Source: Methanobrevibacter sp. TLL-48-HuF1 (lineage in GTDB: Archaea; Methanobacteriota; Methanobacteria; Methanobacteriales; Methanobacteriaceae). Taken from it: DNA of 64,000 bases. The notes under the pieces were generated by a model. The model saw only the letters and a list, made by a program, of their open reading frames with translations. It did not search any database and was not told the DNA's origin. Shown here piece by piece: positions 37,977 through 45,934 of the stretch. The stretch spans positions 1,602,501 to 1,666,500 of the forward strand of contig NZ_CP081485.1 in the NCBI RefSeq assembly GCF_023617305.1, read 5' to 3'. The position numbers and the translations under genes were made by a program. How positions within the stretch are numbered: position 1 is the stretch's first letter; each line of letters begins with the position of its first letter.

Positions 37977-38306
37977 ATGGCTAATAAAAGATTTAAAAGA
38001 CAAGAATATGCTCGTTATAAAAAACTTGGAATCAAATGGAGACGTCCTAGGGGTAAAACCAGTAAAATGAGAAGATATGAAGCAGGAAAACCTGATATGC
38101 CTGCTATCGGTTACAGAACTCCTAGAGCGGTTAGGGATTTACATCCTTCAGGTTATAATGATGTTCTTGTTCATAATATGATGGAATTAGAAGACTTAAA
38201 CCCAGCTACTGATGCTGCAAGAATAAGTGCTTCTATTGGTAAAAGGAAAAAAGATTTGATGTTAGAAAAAGCATCAGAATTAGGTATTAAAGTTTTAAAT
38301 AAATAA
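37977..38306 (+). CDS. rpl32e: 50S ribosomal protein L32e
   Basis: A 109-residue eL32. Conserved FKRQEYARYKKLGIKWRRPR, GYRTPRAVRDLHPSGY and AARISASIGKRKK. No bacterial counterpart. A 126-base structured spacer follows before rpl19e. Confidence 0.95.
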   Translation: MANKRFKRQEYARYKKLGIKWRRPRGKTSKMRRYEAGKPDMPAIGYRTPRAVRDLHPSGYNDVLVHNMMELEDLNPATDAARISASIGKRKKDLMLEKASELGIKVLNK

Positions 38307-38333
38307 ATATTATATTCACATTTATTCAAGTTG

Positions 38334-38412
38334 AATCAATTCCGGGTTTTATGAATTGATTTTTCTGATTTAAAGGGAATTTAGATTTTTATCTAAATTT
38401 ATCAGCTATGCT
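38334..38412 (+). promoter_or_regulatory. Structured leader before rpl19e
   Basis: Two perfect 9-bp hairpins lie in tandem in an otherwise tightly packed operon: AATCAATTC/GAATTGATT (38334-38342/38353-38361, 10-base loop) and AATTTAGAT/ATCTAAATT (38378-38386/38391-38399, TTTT loop). Around the second, CTGAT (38365-38369) can pair with ATCAG (38401-38405), while TCAGC (38402-38406) can instead pair with GCTGA (38408-38412). These two pairings exclude each other and lie just before the GGAGG site of rpl19e. Confidence 0.5.
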
Positions 38413-38432
38413 GAAAATGGAGGATTATATAT

Positions 38433-38879
38433 ATGAATCTTACAACTCAAAAAAGATTAGCTGCTAGTATACTTAAAGTAGGACTCAATCGTGTATGGAT
38501 TGATCCTGAAAGAATGGAAGAAGTATCCATGGCAATTACTAGGGAAGGTGTAAAGCAGTTAATAGATAATGGAGCTATTAAAGCTAAACCTCAAAAAGGT
38601 ATTAGTAGCTACAGGTCTAAAAAATTAGCAGAACAAAAGAAAAAAGGAAAAAGGAAAGGTAGAGGTAGTGTAAAAGGAGCTAAAAAAGCTCGTAATCCTA
38701 AAAAACAAGAATGGATGACTACAATTAGAGCTTTAAGAAAAGATCTTAAAGACATGCGTGATGCAAACGAAATTGATGCTACTACATACCGTAAATTATA
38801 TAAAATGGCTAAGGGTGGTGCTTTCAGAAGTAAATCTTACATGAAAACATATGCTCGTGACCATGATTTAATTAAATAG
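38433..38879 (+). CDS. rpl19e: 50S ribosomal protein L19e
   Basis: A 148-residue eL19, archaeal/eukaryotic only. Conserved LTTQKRLAASILKVGLNRVW, then KGISSYRSKKLAEQKKKGKR and a basic helix ending in KMAKGGAFRSKSYMKTY. GGAGG precedes the ATG. Confidence 0.95.
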   Translation: MNLTTQKRLAASILKVGLNRVWIDPERMEEVSMAITREGVKQLIDNGAIKAKPQKGISSYRSKKLAEQKKKGKRKGRGSVKGAKKARNPKKQEWMTTIRALRKDLKDMRDANEIDATTYRKLYKMAKGGAFRSKSYMKTYARDHDLIK

Positions 38880-38890
38880 GAGGAATAAAC

Positions 38891-39472
38891 GTGGCTCAAG
38901 GATCAAATTATAAAGTACCATTTAGAAGGAGAAGAGAAGGAAAAACTGATTACGCAGCTAGGATGAAATTAGTCGATTATGACAAATCTCGTTTAGTTGT
39001 AAGACTTTCTAATGCTCATGCAACTGTTCAAGTTATTGATTATGCTCCTGAAGGAGATATTACATTAGCATCTGCAGTAAGTAAACAATTAGCTAATTAC
39101 GGTTATTTAGGTGGAGCAAGTAATACTTCTGCAGTATATTTAACTGCTTACCTTTGTGCTAAAAGAGCATTAGCTAAAGGTATTGACTCTGCAATTTTAG
39201 ACATTGGTTTAAAATCTGCTATTAAAGGATCTAAAGTATTTGCAGCTCTTAAAGGTGCTGTAGATGCAGGTTTAGATATCCCTTATGGTGAAGCTGTTTT
39301 ACCAGATGAATCCCGTATTAATGGAGAACATGTAGCAAACTATGCTGAGTCTTTAGATGATGATGAAATTGCAAAATTATTCTCAAAGTATTTAGAAAGA
39401 GGCCTTCAACCAGCAGATTTACCTAAAAACTTTGAAGAAACCAAAAAGAATATCGATGAGGCAGAGGAATAA
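38891..39472 (+). CDS. rpl18: 50S ribosomal protein L18
   Basis: A 193-residue archaeal uL18 (eukaryotic L5 type), started by GTG behind AGGAGGA. It binds 5S rRNA. Conserved [20 protein letters not shown] and [13 protein letters not shown]; the C-terminal extension is archaeal. Confidence 0.94.
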   Translation: MAQGSNYKVPFRRRREGKTDYAARMKLVDYDKSRLVVRLSNAHATVQVIDYAPEGDITLASAVSKQLANYGYLGGASNTSAVYLTAYLCAKRALAKGIDSAILDIGLKSAIKGSKVFAALKGAVDAGLDIPYGEAVLPDESRINGEHVANYAESLDDDEIAKLFSKYLERGLQPADLPKNFEETKKNIDEAEE

Positions 39473-39474
39473 CT

Positions 39475-40116
39475 ATGAGTTTTAATATAGATGAATGGGA
39501 ACCTAAAACTAAAATGGGTAAATTAGTTAAAGAAGGAACCATTACAGATATTGATGAAATCTTTGAAAAAGGTCTTCCTATAATGGAATTAGAAATTGTA
39601 GATGCTTTAGTTCCAGATTTAGAAGAAGAAGTAATGGATGTTAACTTAGTTCAAAGAATGCACAAATCTGGTAGAAAAGTTAACTTCAGAGTAATTGTTG
39701 CTGTAGGTAACAAAAACGGTTATGTTGGATTAGGTCAAGGAAAAGCTAAAGAAGTAGGTCCAGCTATCAGAAAAGCTGTTGACAATGCTAAATACAACCT
39801 TATTAAAGTAAGAAGAGGTTGTGGAGATTGGGGTTGTGTTTGTGGTAAAGAACACACTGTACCTTTCAAAGTACAAGGTAAAGCAAGTAGTGTAAATGTT
39901 TCCCTTATGCCTGCACCTGCTGGAGTAGGTTTAGTAATTGGAGATGTTGGTAAAACAATCTTAAATCTTGCTGGTATTAAAGATGTATGGTCTCAATCTT
40001 TCGGTCAAACTCAAACTACTGTAAACTTTGCTAATGCTATATTTGATGCTTTAAAAACTTTAAGTGCAGTTAAAGCTAGTGAAGCTGACCTTAAGAAAAT
40101 GGGAGTTAAATATTAG
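39475..40116 (+). CDS. rps5: 30S ribosomal protein S5
   Basis: A 213-residue archaeal uS5. Conserved [20 protein letters not shown] in the RNA-binding domain, and [20 protein letters not shown] then [14 protein letters not shown]. Starts two bases after the rpl18 stop. Confidence 0.95.
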   Translation: MSFNIDEWEPKTKMGKLVKEGTITDIDEIFEKGLPIMELEIVDALVPDLEEEVMDVNLVQRMHKSGRKVNFRVIVAVGNKNGYVGLGQGKAKEVGPAIRKAVDNAKYNLIKVRRGCGDWGCVCGKEHTVPFKVQGKASSVNVSLMPAPAGVGLVIGDVGKTILNLAGIKDVWSQSFGQTQTTVNFANAIFDALKTLSAVKASEADLKKMGVKY

Positions 40117-40129
40117 ACGGTGATTAAAT

Positions 40130-40588
40130 ATGTTTTTAGTTATAAGAGTTAGAGGAACTACTGGTGTTATTAAAAACATCGCTGATACTTTAGACATGTT
40201 AAGACTTAACAGAATTAGCCATGCAGTTTTAGTTGAAGATACTCCAAGTTACAATGGTATGCTTCAAAAAGCTAAGGATTACATCACTTGGGGTGAAATT
40301 GATGCAGACCTTTTAGCTGAAATTATTGCTAAAAGAGGTAAATTCACAGGTAACAACAAAGTTACTGATGAATATGTAGCTGAAAATTCTGATTACAAAA
40401 ATATTGAAGAATTGGCTAAAGCTGTAATTGCTGGCGAAGTTAAATTAATGGACTTAGATATTAAACCTGTATTCCGTTTACACCCTCCAAGGAAAGGATA
40501 TGAAGACATCCGTCTTTCTGTTAAAGAAGGAGGATCCTTAGGTTACAGGGGAGAAAATATTAAAGATCTTGCAGAAAGAATGCTTTAG
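40130..40588 (+). CDS. rpl30: 50S ribosomal protein L30
   Basis: A 152-residue archaeal uL30 (eukaryotic L7 type), with [38 protein letters not shown] and a C-terminal [14 protein letters not shown]. Confidence 0.95.
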   Translation: MFLVIRVRGTTGVIKNIADTLDMLRLNRISHAVLVEDTPSYNGMLQKAKDYITWGEIDADLLAEIIAKRGKFTGNNKVTDEYVAENSDYKNIEELAKAVIAGEVKLMDLDIKPVFRLHPPRKGYEDIRLSVKEGGSLGYRGENIKDLAERML

Positions 40589-40597
40589 GTGTATAAG

Positions 40598-41035
40598 ATG
40601 ATTAGATCAAAACGTAAAATTAATAAACTCAGAGGTTCTAGATCCAACGGTGGAGGCTGTACCAAAAAATGTAGAGGTGCAGGTAACAAAGGTGGTAGAG
40701 GTAATGCAGGAGCTTCCAAACAACATTGGACTTGGACTGCAAAATTTGACCCAGACCATTATGGTAAACATGGTTTCAAAAGACCTCAAAAAATGATTAA
40801 AAAAACAAATCCTGTTAACTTAAGTTACTTGGAAGAGCAAGCTGATAAGTTAATTGAAAGTGGTAAAGCATCTAAAGATGGAGATTCCATTGTTATTGAT
40901 GTTACTGAATTAGGTTATGATAAAGTTTTAGCTAAAGGTAAAATAACTAAATCTTTCATTATTTCAGCACCTCAATTTTCTGCTTCAGCTATTGAAAAAA
41001 TTGAAGAAATGGGAGGAGAAGCTATCGAGTTATAG
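40598..41035 (+). CDS. rpl15: 50S ribosomal protein L15
   Basis: A 145-residue archaeal uL15. Glycine-rich N-terminus with KINKLRGSRSNGGGCTKKCR and GNKGGRGNAGASKQHW. The start is set at ATG 40598 because AGGTG at 40587-40591 serves as its ribosome binding site; the in-frame GTG at 40589 is part of that site. Confidence 0.94.
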   Translation: MIRSKRKINKLRGSRSNGGGCTKKCRGAGNKGGRGNAGASKQHWTWTAKFDPDHYGKHGFKRPQKMIKKTNPVNLSYLEEQADKLIESGKASKDGDSIVIDVTELGYDKVLAKGKITKSFIISAPQFSASAIEKIEEMGGEAIEL

Positions 41036-41062
41036 TTTCTTTTTTCTTTTTATTAGAGGAAT
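41036..41062 (+). terminator. U-rich spacer between rpl15 and secY
   Basis: TTTC followed by runs of five and six T separates rpl15 from secY. It may cause partial termination and lower secY expression relative to the ribosomal genes. Confidence 0.35.
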
Positions 41063-41065
41063 AAA

Positions 41066-42430
41066 ATGTCATCATTAAAAGTTTTAGAGCCATTATTTAG
41101 GTTTTTACCAGAAGTAAAATCTCCTGTGCATCATGAAGATTTTAATGAAAAACTTAAATGGACTGCTCTTATTTTGGTATTATACTTCATATTAACTGAA
41201 ATACCATTATATGGTTTGAGTTCTGCAGCAGTGGACCAGTTTGCTCAATTAAGAGCAGTTATGGCGGGAAGTTTCGGTTCAATTTTAACATTAGGAATTG
41301 GGCCTATTGTAACTGCGTCAATTGTATTGCAATTATTAGTTGGTTCCAAATTGTTAGATTTAGATTTGTCTTCTCCAGAGGATAAATCCCAGTATCAGGC
41401 CACACAAAAAATATTATCCATAGTCTTCACAATGTTTGAAGCTGGTGTATTGGTATTGACAGGAAGTTTAGTACCAATTGATAATTCATATCTTGGTGTG
41501 TTATTCCTTCAACTTGTTATTGGAGCAATATTGATAATTTATCTTGATGAAGTTATCTCCAAATGGGGATTTGGTAGTGGTATTGGTTTATTTATTGCAG
41601 CTGGTGTTTGTGAAGCTATTCTTGTAGGTACCTTCAGTTTCATACCTGGATCTGACGGTATTTATGGTGGTGCAATTCCTGCATTTATCCAATCCTTCTG
41701 GTCAAGTTCTATTGACTTTTCAGTATTAATTCCATTAATTGCAACAGCAGCTGTATTCTTTGTTGTTGTATACGGTGAATCTATGAGAGTGGAAATTCCT
41801 ATCTCTCATGGTTCAGTAAGAGGACATGGAAGAATTAGAGGGTCTGTTGGTAAATATCCATTAAAATTTGTATATGCAAGTAACATGCCTGTTATTTTAA
41901 CCAGTGCATTACTTGTAAACGTTTCCCTTCTTGCAAGTGTCTTCCAAAAAATTGGTTACCCGATTTTCGGTGAAATTGTTAATGGTAAAGCTGTAAGCGG
42001 TATTGCATTATACTTATCTACACCAAATGATGTTAGTTTGTTAGTAACTGACCCTGTTCGTGTAATTATATATGCAATTTTCTTCTTGCTTTGTTCAATT
42101 TTATTCTCATATCTTTGGGTTGAAATTAGTGGATTAAATGCTAAGAAAATTTCAGAACAACTTTACAAGTCAGGTATTCAAATACCGGGTTTCAGAAGCA
42201 GTAAACGTCAATTATATAAAATATTGAAAAAATACATTCCAGCACTTACTATTATAAGTGGTCTTTATGTAGGTATAATTGCATTTTGTGCAGACTTAAC
42301 TGGAGCATTAGGTGGAGGTACTGGTGTATTGCTTACTGTTGGTATTATACATAAAATATACGAGGAAATGGCTGAGGAACAACTCATGTCAGCAAATCCA
42401 GTACTCAGGAAATTTTTAGGAGGAGAATAA
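41066..42430 (+). CDS. secY: Preprotein translocase subunit SecY
   Basis: A 454-residue protein-conducting channel with about ten membrane helices. Conserved plug and pore features include YGLSSAAVDQFAQLRAVMAG, GIGPIVTASIVLQLLVG and the cytosolic loop VEIPISHGSVRGHGRIRG that contacts ribosomes. It sits in the usual place after rpl15 and before adkA. Confidence 0.95.
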   Translation: MSSLKVLEPLFRFLPEVKSPVHHEDFNEKLKWTALILVLYFILTEIPLYGLSSAAVDQFAQLRAVMAGSFGSILTLGIGPIVTASIVLQLLVGSKLLDLDLSSPEDKSQYQATQKILSIVFTMFEAGVLVLTGSLVPIDNSYLGVLFLQLVIGAILIIYLDEVISKWGFGSGIGLFIAAGVCEAILVGTFSFIPGSDGIYGGAIPAFIQSFWSSSIDFSVLIPLIATAAVFFVVVYGESMRVEIPISHGSVRGHGRIRGSVGKYPLKFVYASNMPVILTSALLVNVSLLASVFQKIGYPIFGEIVNGKAVSGIALYLSTPNDVSLLVTDPVRVIIYAIFFLLCSILFSYLWVEISGLNAKKISEQLYKSGIQIPGFRSSKRQLYKILKKYIPALTIISGLYVGIIAFCADLTGALGGGTGVLLTVGIIHKIYEEMAEEQLMSANPVLRKFLGGE

Positions 42431-42471
42431 TTATTCTTCTTCATCAATCTTTTTAAAAATGGGGGATTAAA

Positions 42472-43032
42472 TTGAAATTGGTAGTATTAACAGGTATTCC
42501 AGGTTCTGGAAGTACCACTTTGCTTAATAAAGCACTTGAAGAAGTAGATTATATTCATTTAAATTATGGAGATATAATGACTGAAATCGCAATTGAAGAG
42601 AAAATTGTTGATGATAGAGATGCTTTAAGAAAATTATCTCCAGATGTTCAAAAAGAAATTCAAGAAAAAGCAGCAAAAAGAATTAAAGAAAGATCTGAAA
42701 ATGAAAATATTATTGTAGATACTCATTGTACTATAAATACTCCATCTGGGTTTTTACCAGGTCTTCCAATTTGGGTTTTAAATGAATTGCAACCTAATCT
42801 TTTTGTCATGATTGAAGCTAATCCTGATGAAATTATTTACAGAAGATTAAATGATGATACTCGTTCTAGAGATATTGAAAGAGCAAAAGATATTCAATTA
42901 CATCAAGAAATGAATAGGGCAGCATCTATGGCTTATGCTACATTAACTGGTGCTACCGTAAAAATTATTGAAAATCACGATAATCATTTACCTTCTACAG
43001 TTTCAAAATTAGTGGATGTTTTAAATAAATAG
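42472..43032 (+). CDS. adkA: Archaeal adenylate kinase
   Basis: A 186-residue archaeal-type adenylate kinase (AMP + ATP to 2 ADP), started from TTG behind GGGGGAT. The P-loop is GIPGSGSTT at residues 7-15; YIHLNYGDIM and VDTHCTINTPSGFLPGLP follow. Linkage to secY is typical in archaea. Confidence 0.92.
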   Translation: MKLVVLTGIPGSGSTTLLNKALEEVDYIHLNYGDIMTEIAIEEKIVDDRDALRKLSPDVQKEIQEKAAKRIKERSENENIIVDTHCTINTPSGFLPGLPIWVLNELQPNLFVMIEANPDEIIYRRLNDDTRSRDIERAKDIQLHQEMNRAASMAYATLTGATVKIIENHDNHLPSTVSKLVDVLNK

Positions 43033-43041
43033 AGGAATTTC

Positions 43042-43617
43042 ATGATTGACATATTTAACATGGTATTTGAGGCACTAAATGCAATATTCAGTCCATTGCT
43101 TGCTTTAGATCCGAATCCTCAAAATCCAGCATTAACTGTTTTGGTTATTGCATTCATTGTTTCATTAATAACTACAATAGCTAATAAATTATTAGTTGAC
43201 CAAGACGAAATGAATGAAATACAACAGAAAATGAAAGACTACCAAAAAGAGGTTAGGGAAGCTCAAAAATCTGGTGACGGGAAGAAATTAGCTAAACTTC
43301 AAGCTCAACAAGCTGAAATTATGCAAAATCAAAGTAAGATGATGACTAATTCTTTCAAGCCGATGATTGTTACTTTTATTCCAATTATTTTGATATTCTT
43401 TTGGATGAGAGCTTCTCCAATTAGTGGTTTAGTTATCTCTATGCCTCCTGGTGCATTTTATGTATCATTAGCTCCAATTTGGCATTTTATTGGTAGTTTT
43501 ATGTATGGAGGCCATTCTGTCGGATATAATATTGGATGGTTATTCTGGTATTTCATATGTACTTTTGGTATGAGTCAAATATTAAGGAAATTTTTAGGTT
43601 TCAAACAAGGATTTTAA
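43042..43617 (+). CDS. DUF106 membrane insertase (Oxa1/YidC/EMC3 superfamily)
   Basis: A 191-residue membrane protein of the DUF106 family, shown in other archaea to belong to the Oxa1 superfamily of insertases. It has an N-terminal helix LTVLVIAFIVSLITTIANKLL, a Lys/Gln-rich cytosolic coiled coil (about 55-105) and two or three helices with FKPMIVTFIPIILIFFWMR and IGWLFWYFICTFGMSQILRK. It follows adkA by nine bases, so it shares the secY transcript. Confidence 0.88.
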   Translation: MIDIFNMVFEALNAIFSPLLALDPNPQNPALTVLVIAFIVSLITTIANKLLVDQDEMNEIQQKMKDYQKEVREAQKSGDGKKLAKLQAQQAEIMQNQSKMMTNSFKPMIVTFIPIILIFFWMRASPISGLVISMPPGAFYVSLAPIWHFIGSFMYGGHSVGYNIGWLFWYFICTFGMSQILRKFLGFKQGF

Positions 43618-43734
43618 TTAATCCTTAACCTATGTATTTATTAATAATGAAAACAATATAGTATAATATTCTATTTTGAATACGCTATTACACAATTATT
43701 AAATTTATTATTTAAAATTAATTTAGGTGATTAA

Positions 43735-44001
43735 ATGCCTGCAAACAGATATAGATCAAGATCATATAAAAGAGTTTATAAAAACACTCCTGGCGGAGAA
43801 AATGTTTTAAGATATAAAAAGAAAAAACCATCTAAGCATGTTTGTGCTGAATGTGGTAAATTATTACATGGAGTTCCACGTGGACGCCCATATGAAATTA
43901 ACAAATTAGCAAAATCCCATAAAAGACCTAATCGTCCATATGGTGGGTATTTATGCTCAAGCTGTGCTCGTAAACATTTCAAAAACGAGGCTAGAAAATA
44001 A
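43735..44001 (+). CDS. rpl34e: 50S ribosomal protein L34e
   Basis: An 88-residue eL34 with a zinc ribbon: [16 protein letters not shown] then [12 protein letters not shown]. Start [16 protein letters not shown]-like N-terminus is typical. It is preceded by 117 bases with GTATAATATT near 43660 as a possible promoter, and shares one base with cmk. Confidence 0.94.
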   Translation: MPANRYRSRSYKRVYKNTPGGENVLRYKKKKPSKHVCAECGKLLHGVPRGRPYEINKLAKSHKRPNRPYGGYLCSSCARKHFKNEARK

Positions 44002-44519
44002 TGATAATTACTGTTGGTGGACTGGCTGGAACTGGAACCACGACAACTGCAGAGCTGTTGTCTGAAAAATTGGATATTCCTTTTGTTTCTTCAGGCTCTA
44101 TTTTTAGGGCTATGGCTAAAGAAAAAGGTATGTCTGTTCTTGAATTCAGTGAGTTTGCTGAAAGTAATGATAATATCGATAAAGAAATTGATAAAAGACA
44201 AGCTGAACTTGCTAAATCTTCAGAGAATTTAATATTGGAAGGAAGACTATCAGCTTATTTTGTTGAAGCTGATTTAAAACTTTGGTTAATGGCACCACTT
44301 GATGTTCGTGCTCAAAGGATTAGTCAAAGAGAATCTAAATCTGTTGATGTGGCTAAAAAAGAAATTAAAATTCGTGAAGAAAGTGAAGCTTTAAGATATT
44401 TAGATATTCATAACATAGATATTAGTAATTTAGATATCTATGACTTAATGATTAATACTGACAGTTTTGATCCTGAAAGTATAACAAAAATTATTCTAAC
44501 AACATTAAAGGTGATATAA
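44001..44519 (+). CDS. cmk: Cytidylate kinase, archaeal type
   Basis: A 172-residue kinase that phosphorylates CMP or dCMP. The P-loop is GLAGTGTTT (about 6-14), followed by PFVSSGSIFRAMAKEKGMSV and LILEGRLSAYF. Linkage L34e-cmk-L14e-cbf5 is a conserved archaeal block. Overlaps both neighbours by one base. Confidence 0.92.
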   Translation: MIITVGGLAGTGTTTTAELLSEKLDIPFVSSGSIFRAMAKEKGMSVLEFSEFAESNDNIDKEIDKRQAELAKSSENLILEGRLSAYFVEADLKLWLMAPLDVRAQRISQRESKSVDVAKKEIKIREESEALRYLDIHNIDISNLDIYDLMINTDSFDPESITKIILTTLKVI

Positions 44520-44740
44520 TGGCAGCAATTGAAGTAGGAAGAGTTTGTGTTAAAACCGCTGGTAGAGAAGCTGGTGAAAAATGTGCAATCGTAGAAATCA
44601 TCGATGAAAACTTCGTTGAAGTAATCGGTGAATCTGTTAAAAATAGAAGATGTAACATTGCTCATTTAGAACCAACTGCAGATTCTGTAGATGTTTCTGG
44701 TGATGCTGACTCTATTAAAGCAGCTTTAGCTGATTTATAA
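44519..44740 (+). CDS. rpl14e: 50S ribosomal protein L14e
   Basis: A 73-residue eL14 with a KOW fold: AIEVGRVCVKTAGREAGEKC and VEVIGESVKNRRCNIAHLEP. The shorter archaeal form. Overlaps cmk by one base and is followed by T-runs before cbf5. Confidence 0.93.
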   Translation: MAAIEVGRVCVKTAGREAGEKCAIVEIIDENFVEVIGESVKNRRCNIAHLEPTADSVDVSGDADSIKAALADL

Positions 44741-44818
44741 ATGGATAATTAATTAAATTATTCATTACTTATTTTTATTTACTTATTTTTTTTATTTATT
44801 GATTTTTAGTGATTTTTC

Positions 44819-45781
44819 ATGAAAGACTTTCTTACAAAATCCAAAAGTTTTACAAATCCTGAATACGGATGCGCTCCTGAAGAACGTGAAATTTCAGATT
44901 ATATTTCTCATGGTGTTATTAATTTAGACAAACCCTCTGGACCAACTTCTCATGAAATTGATTCATGGGTAAAGCGTATTTTAAATTTGGAAAAATCAGG
45001 ACACGGCGGAACTTTGGATCCAAAAGTTACAGGTGTTTTGCCTGTAGGGCTTGGAGATGCAACAAGAGCTATTCAACTTCTTTTAACAGCTCCTAAAGAA
45101 TATGTTTGTGTAATGACTTTTCATCATGATGTGGATGAGGATAAAATTCGTGAAGTATTTAATGAGTTTACCGGTAAAATTTTCCAGCTTCCTCCAGTTA
45201 AATCAGCAGTTAAACGTGAATTAAGATCTCGTAATGTTTATTATTCCACCATCTATGAAATTAATGGTAGGGATGTTTTATTTAGGATAGGCTGTGAAGC
45301 TGGAACTTATGTTAGAACTTATTGTCATAATATAGGTGAAGCCATTGGTGTTGGTGCGCATATGGCGGAGCTTAGAAGAACACAGGTAGGTTCATTTACA
45401 GAAGATAATCATTTATCCACTCTTCAGGATGTTACTGACGCATATCATTTCTACAAAGAAGATGAAGATGAATCATTTTTAAGAAATGCTATTATGCCAA
45501 TGGAGAGGGCTGCAGATTACCTGCCAAAAGTAGTTATTAAAGATTCTGCAGTTGATGCAATCTGTCATGGTGCTAACTTAGCCAGTGGCGGAATAGCTTA
45601 TTTATCTGATAATATTCAAAAAAATTCCATAGTAGCTATTGAAACACTTAAAGGTGAACTGGTTGCTTCAGGTAATTCTTTATTTAGCAGTGATGAGATT
45701 TTAAATTTGGAATCCGGGTTTGCTGTTAATGTTTCTAAAGTTTTTATGAAAACAGATATTTATCCTAAAATGTGGAAATAA
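44819..45781 (+). CDS. cbf5: Pseudouridine synthase Cbf5 (TruB family, H/ACA RNP)
   Basis: A 320-residue archaeal Cbf5, the catalytic part of H/ACA guide ribonucleoproteins that pseudouridylate rRNA. GHGGTLDPKVTGVLPVG (about residues 61-77) holds the catalytic aspartate; RIGCEAGTYVRTYCHNIGE is motif II. The last about 75 residues are a PUA domain (LPKVVIKDSAVDAICHGANL). Last gene of the super-operon. Confidence 0.93.
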   Translation: MKDFLTKSKSFTNPEYGCAPEEREISDYISHGVINLDKPSGPTSHEIDSWVKRILNLEKSGHGGTLDPKVTGVLPVGLGDATRAIQLLLTAPKEYVCVMTFHHDVDEDKIREVFNEFTGKIFQLPPVKSAVKRELRSRNVYYSTIYEINGRDVLFRIGCEAGTYVRTYCHNIGEAIGVGAHMAELRRTQVGSFTEDNHLSTLQDVTDAYHFYKEDEDESFLRNAIMPMERAADYLPKVVIKDSAVDAICHGANLASGGIAYLSDNIQKNSIVAIETLKGELVASGNSLFSSDEILNLESGFAVNVSKVFMKTDIYPKMWK

Positions 45782-45834
45782 CTTTTTAAACCTTTACTTT
45801 TTTTATTTTTAATTAAATTTACTTTTTTTTCTAA
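45782..45834 (+). terminator. U-rich terminator after super-operon
   Basis: Several runs of five to eight T follow the cbf5 stop codon, with no clear stem. A separate gene with its own leader begins 150 bases downstream. Confidence 0.5.
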
Positions 45835-45934
45835 GAGTCAGATTAATAACTTTCAAATTACTTATATACATTAAATAAGAAAAATAAATGTAATTGAATG
45901 TATATATTGATTATTTGGTATTGAGGGATAATAA

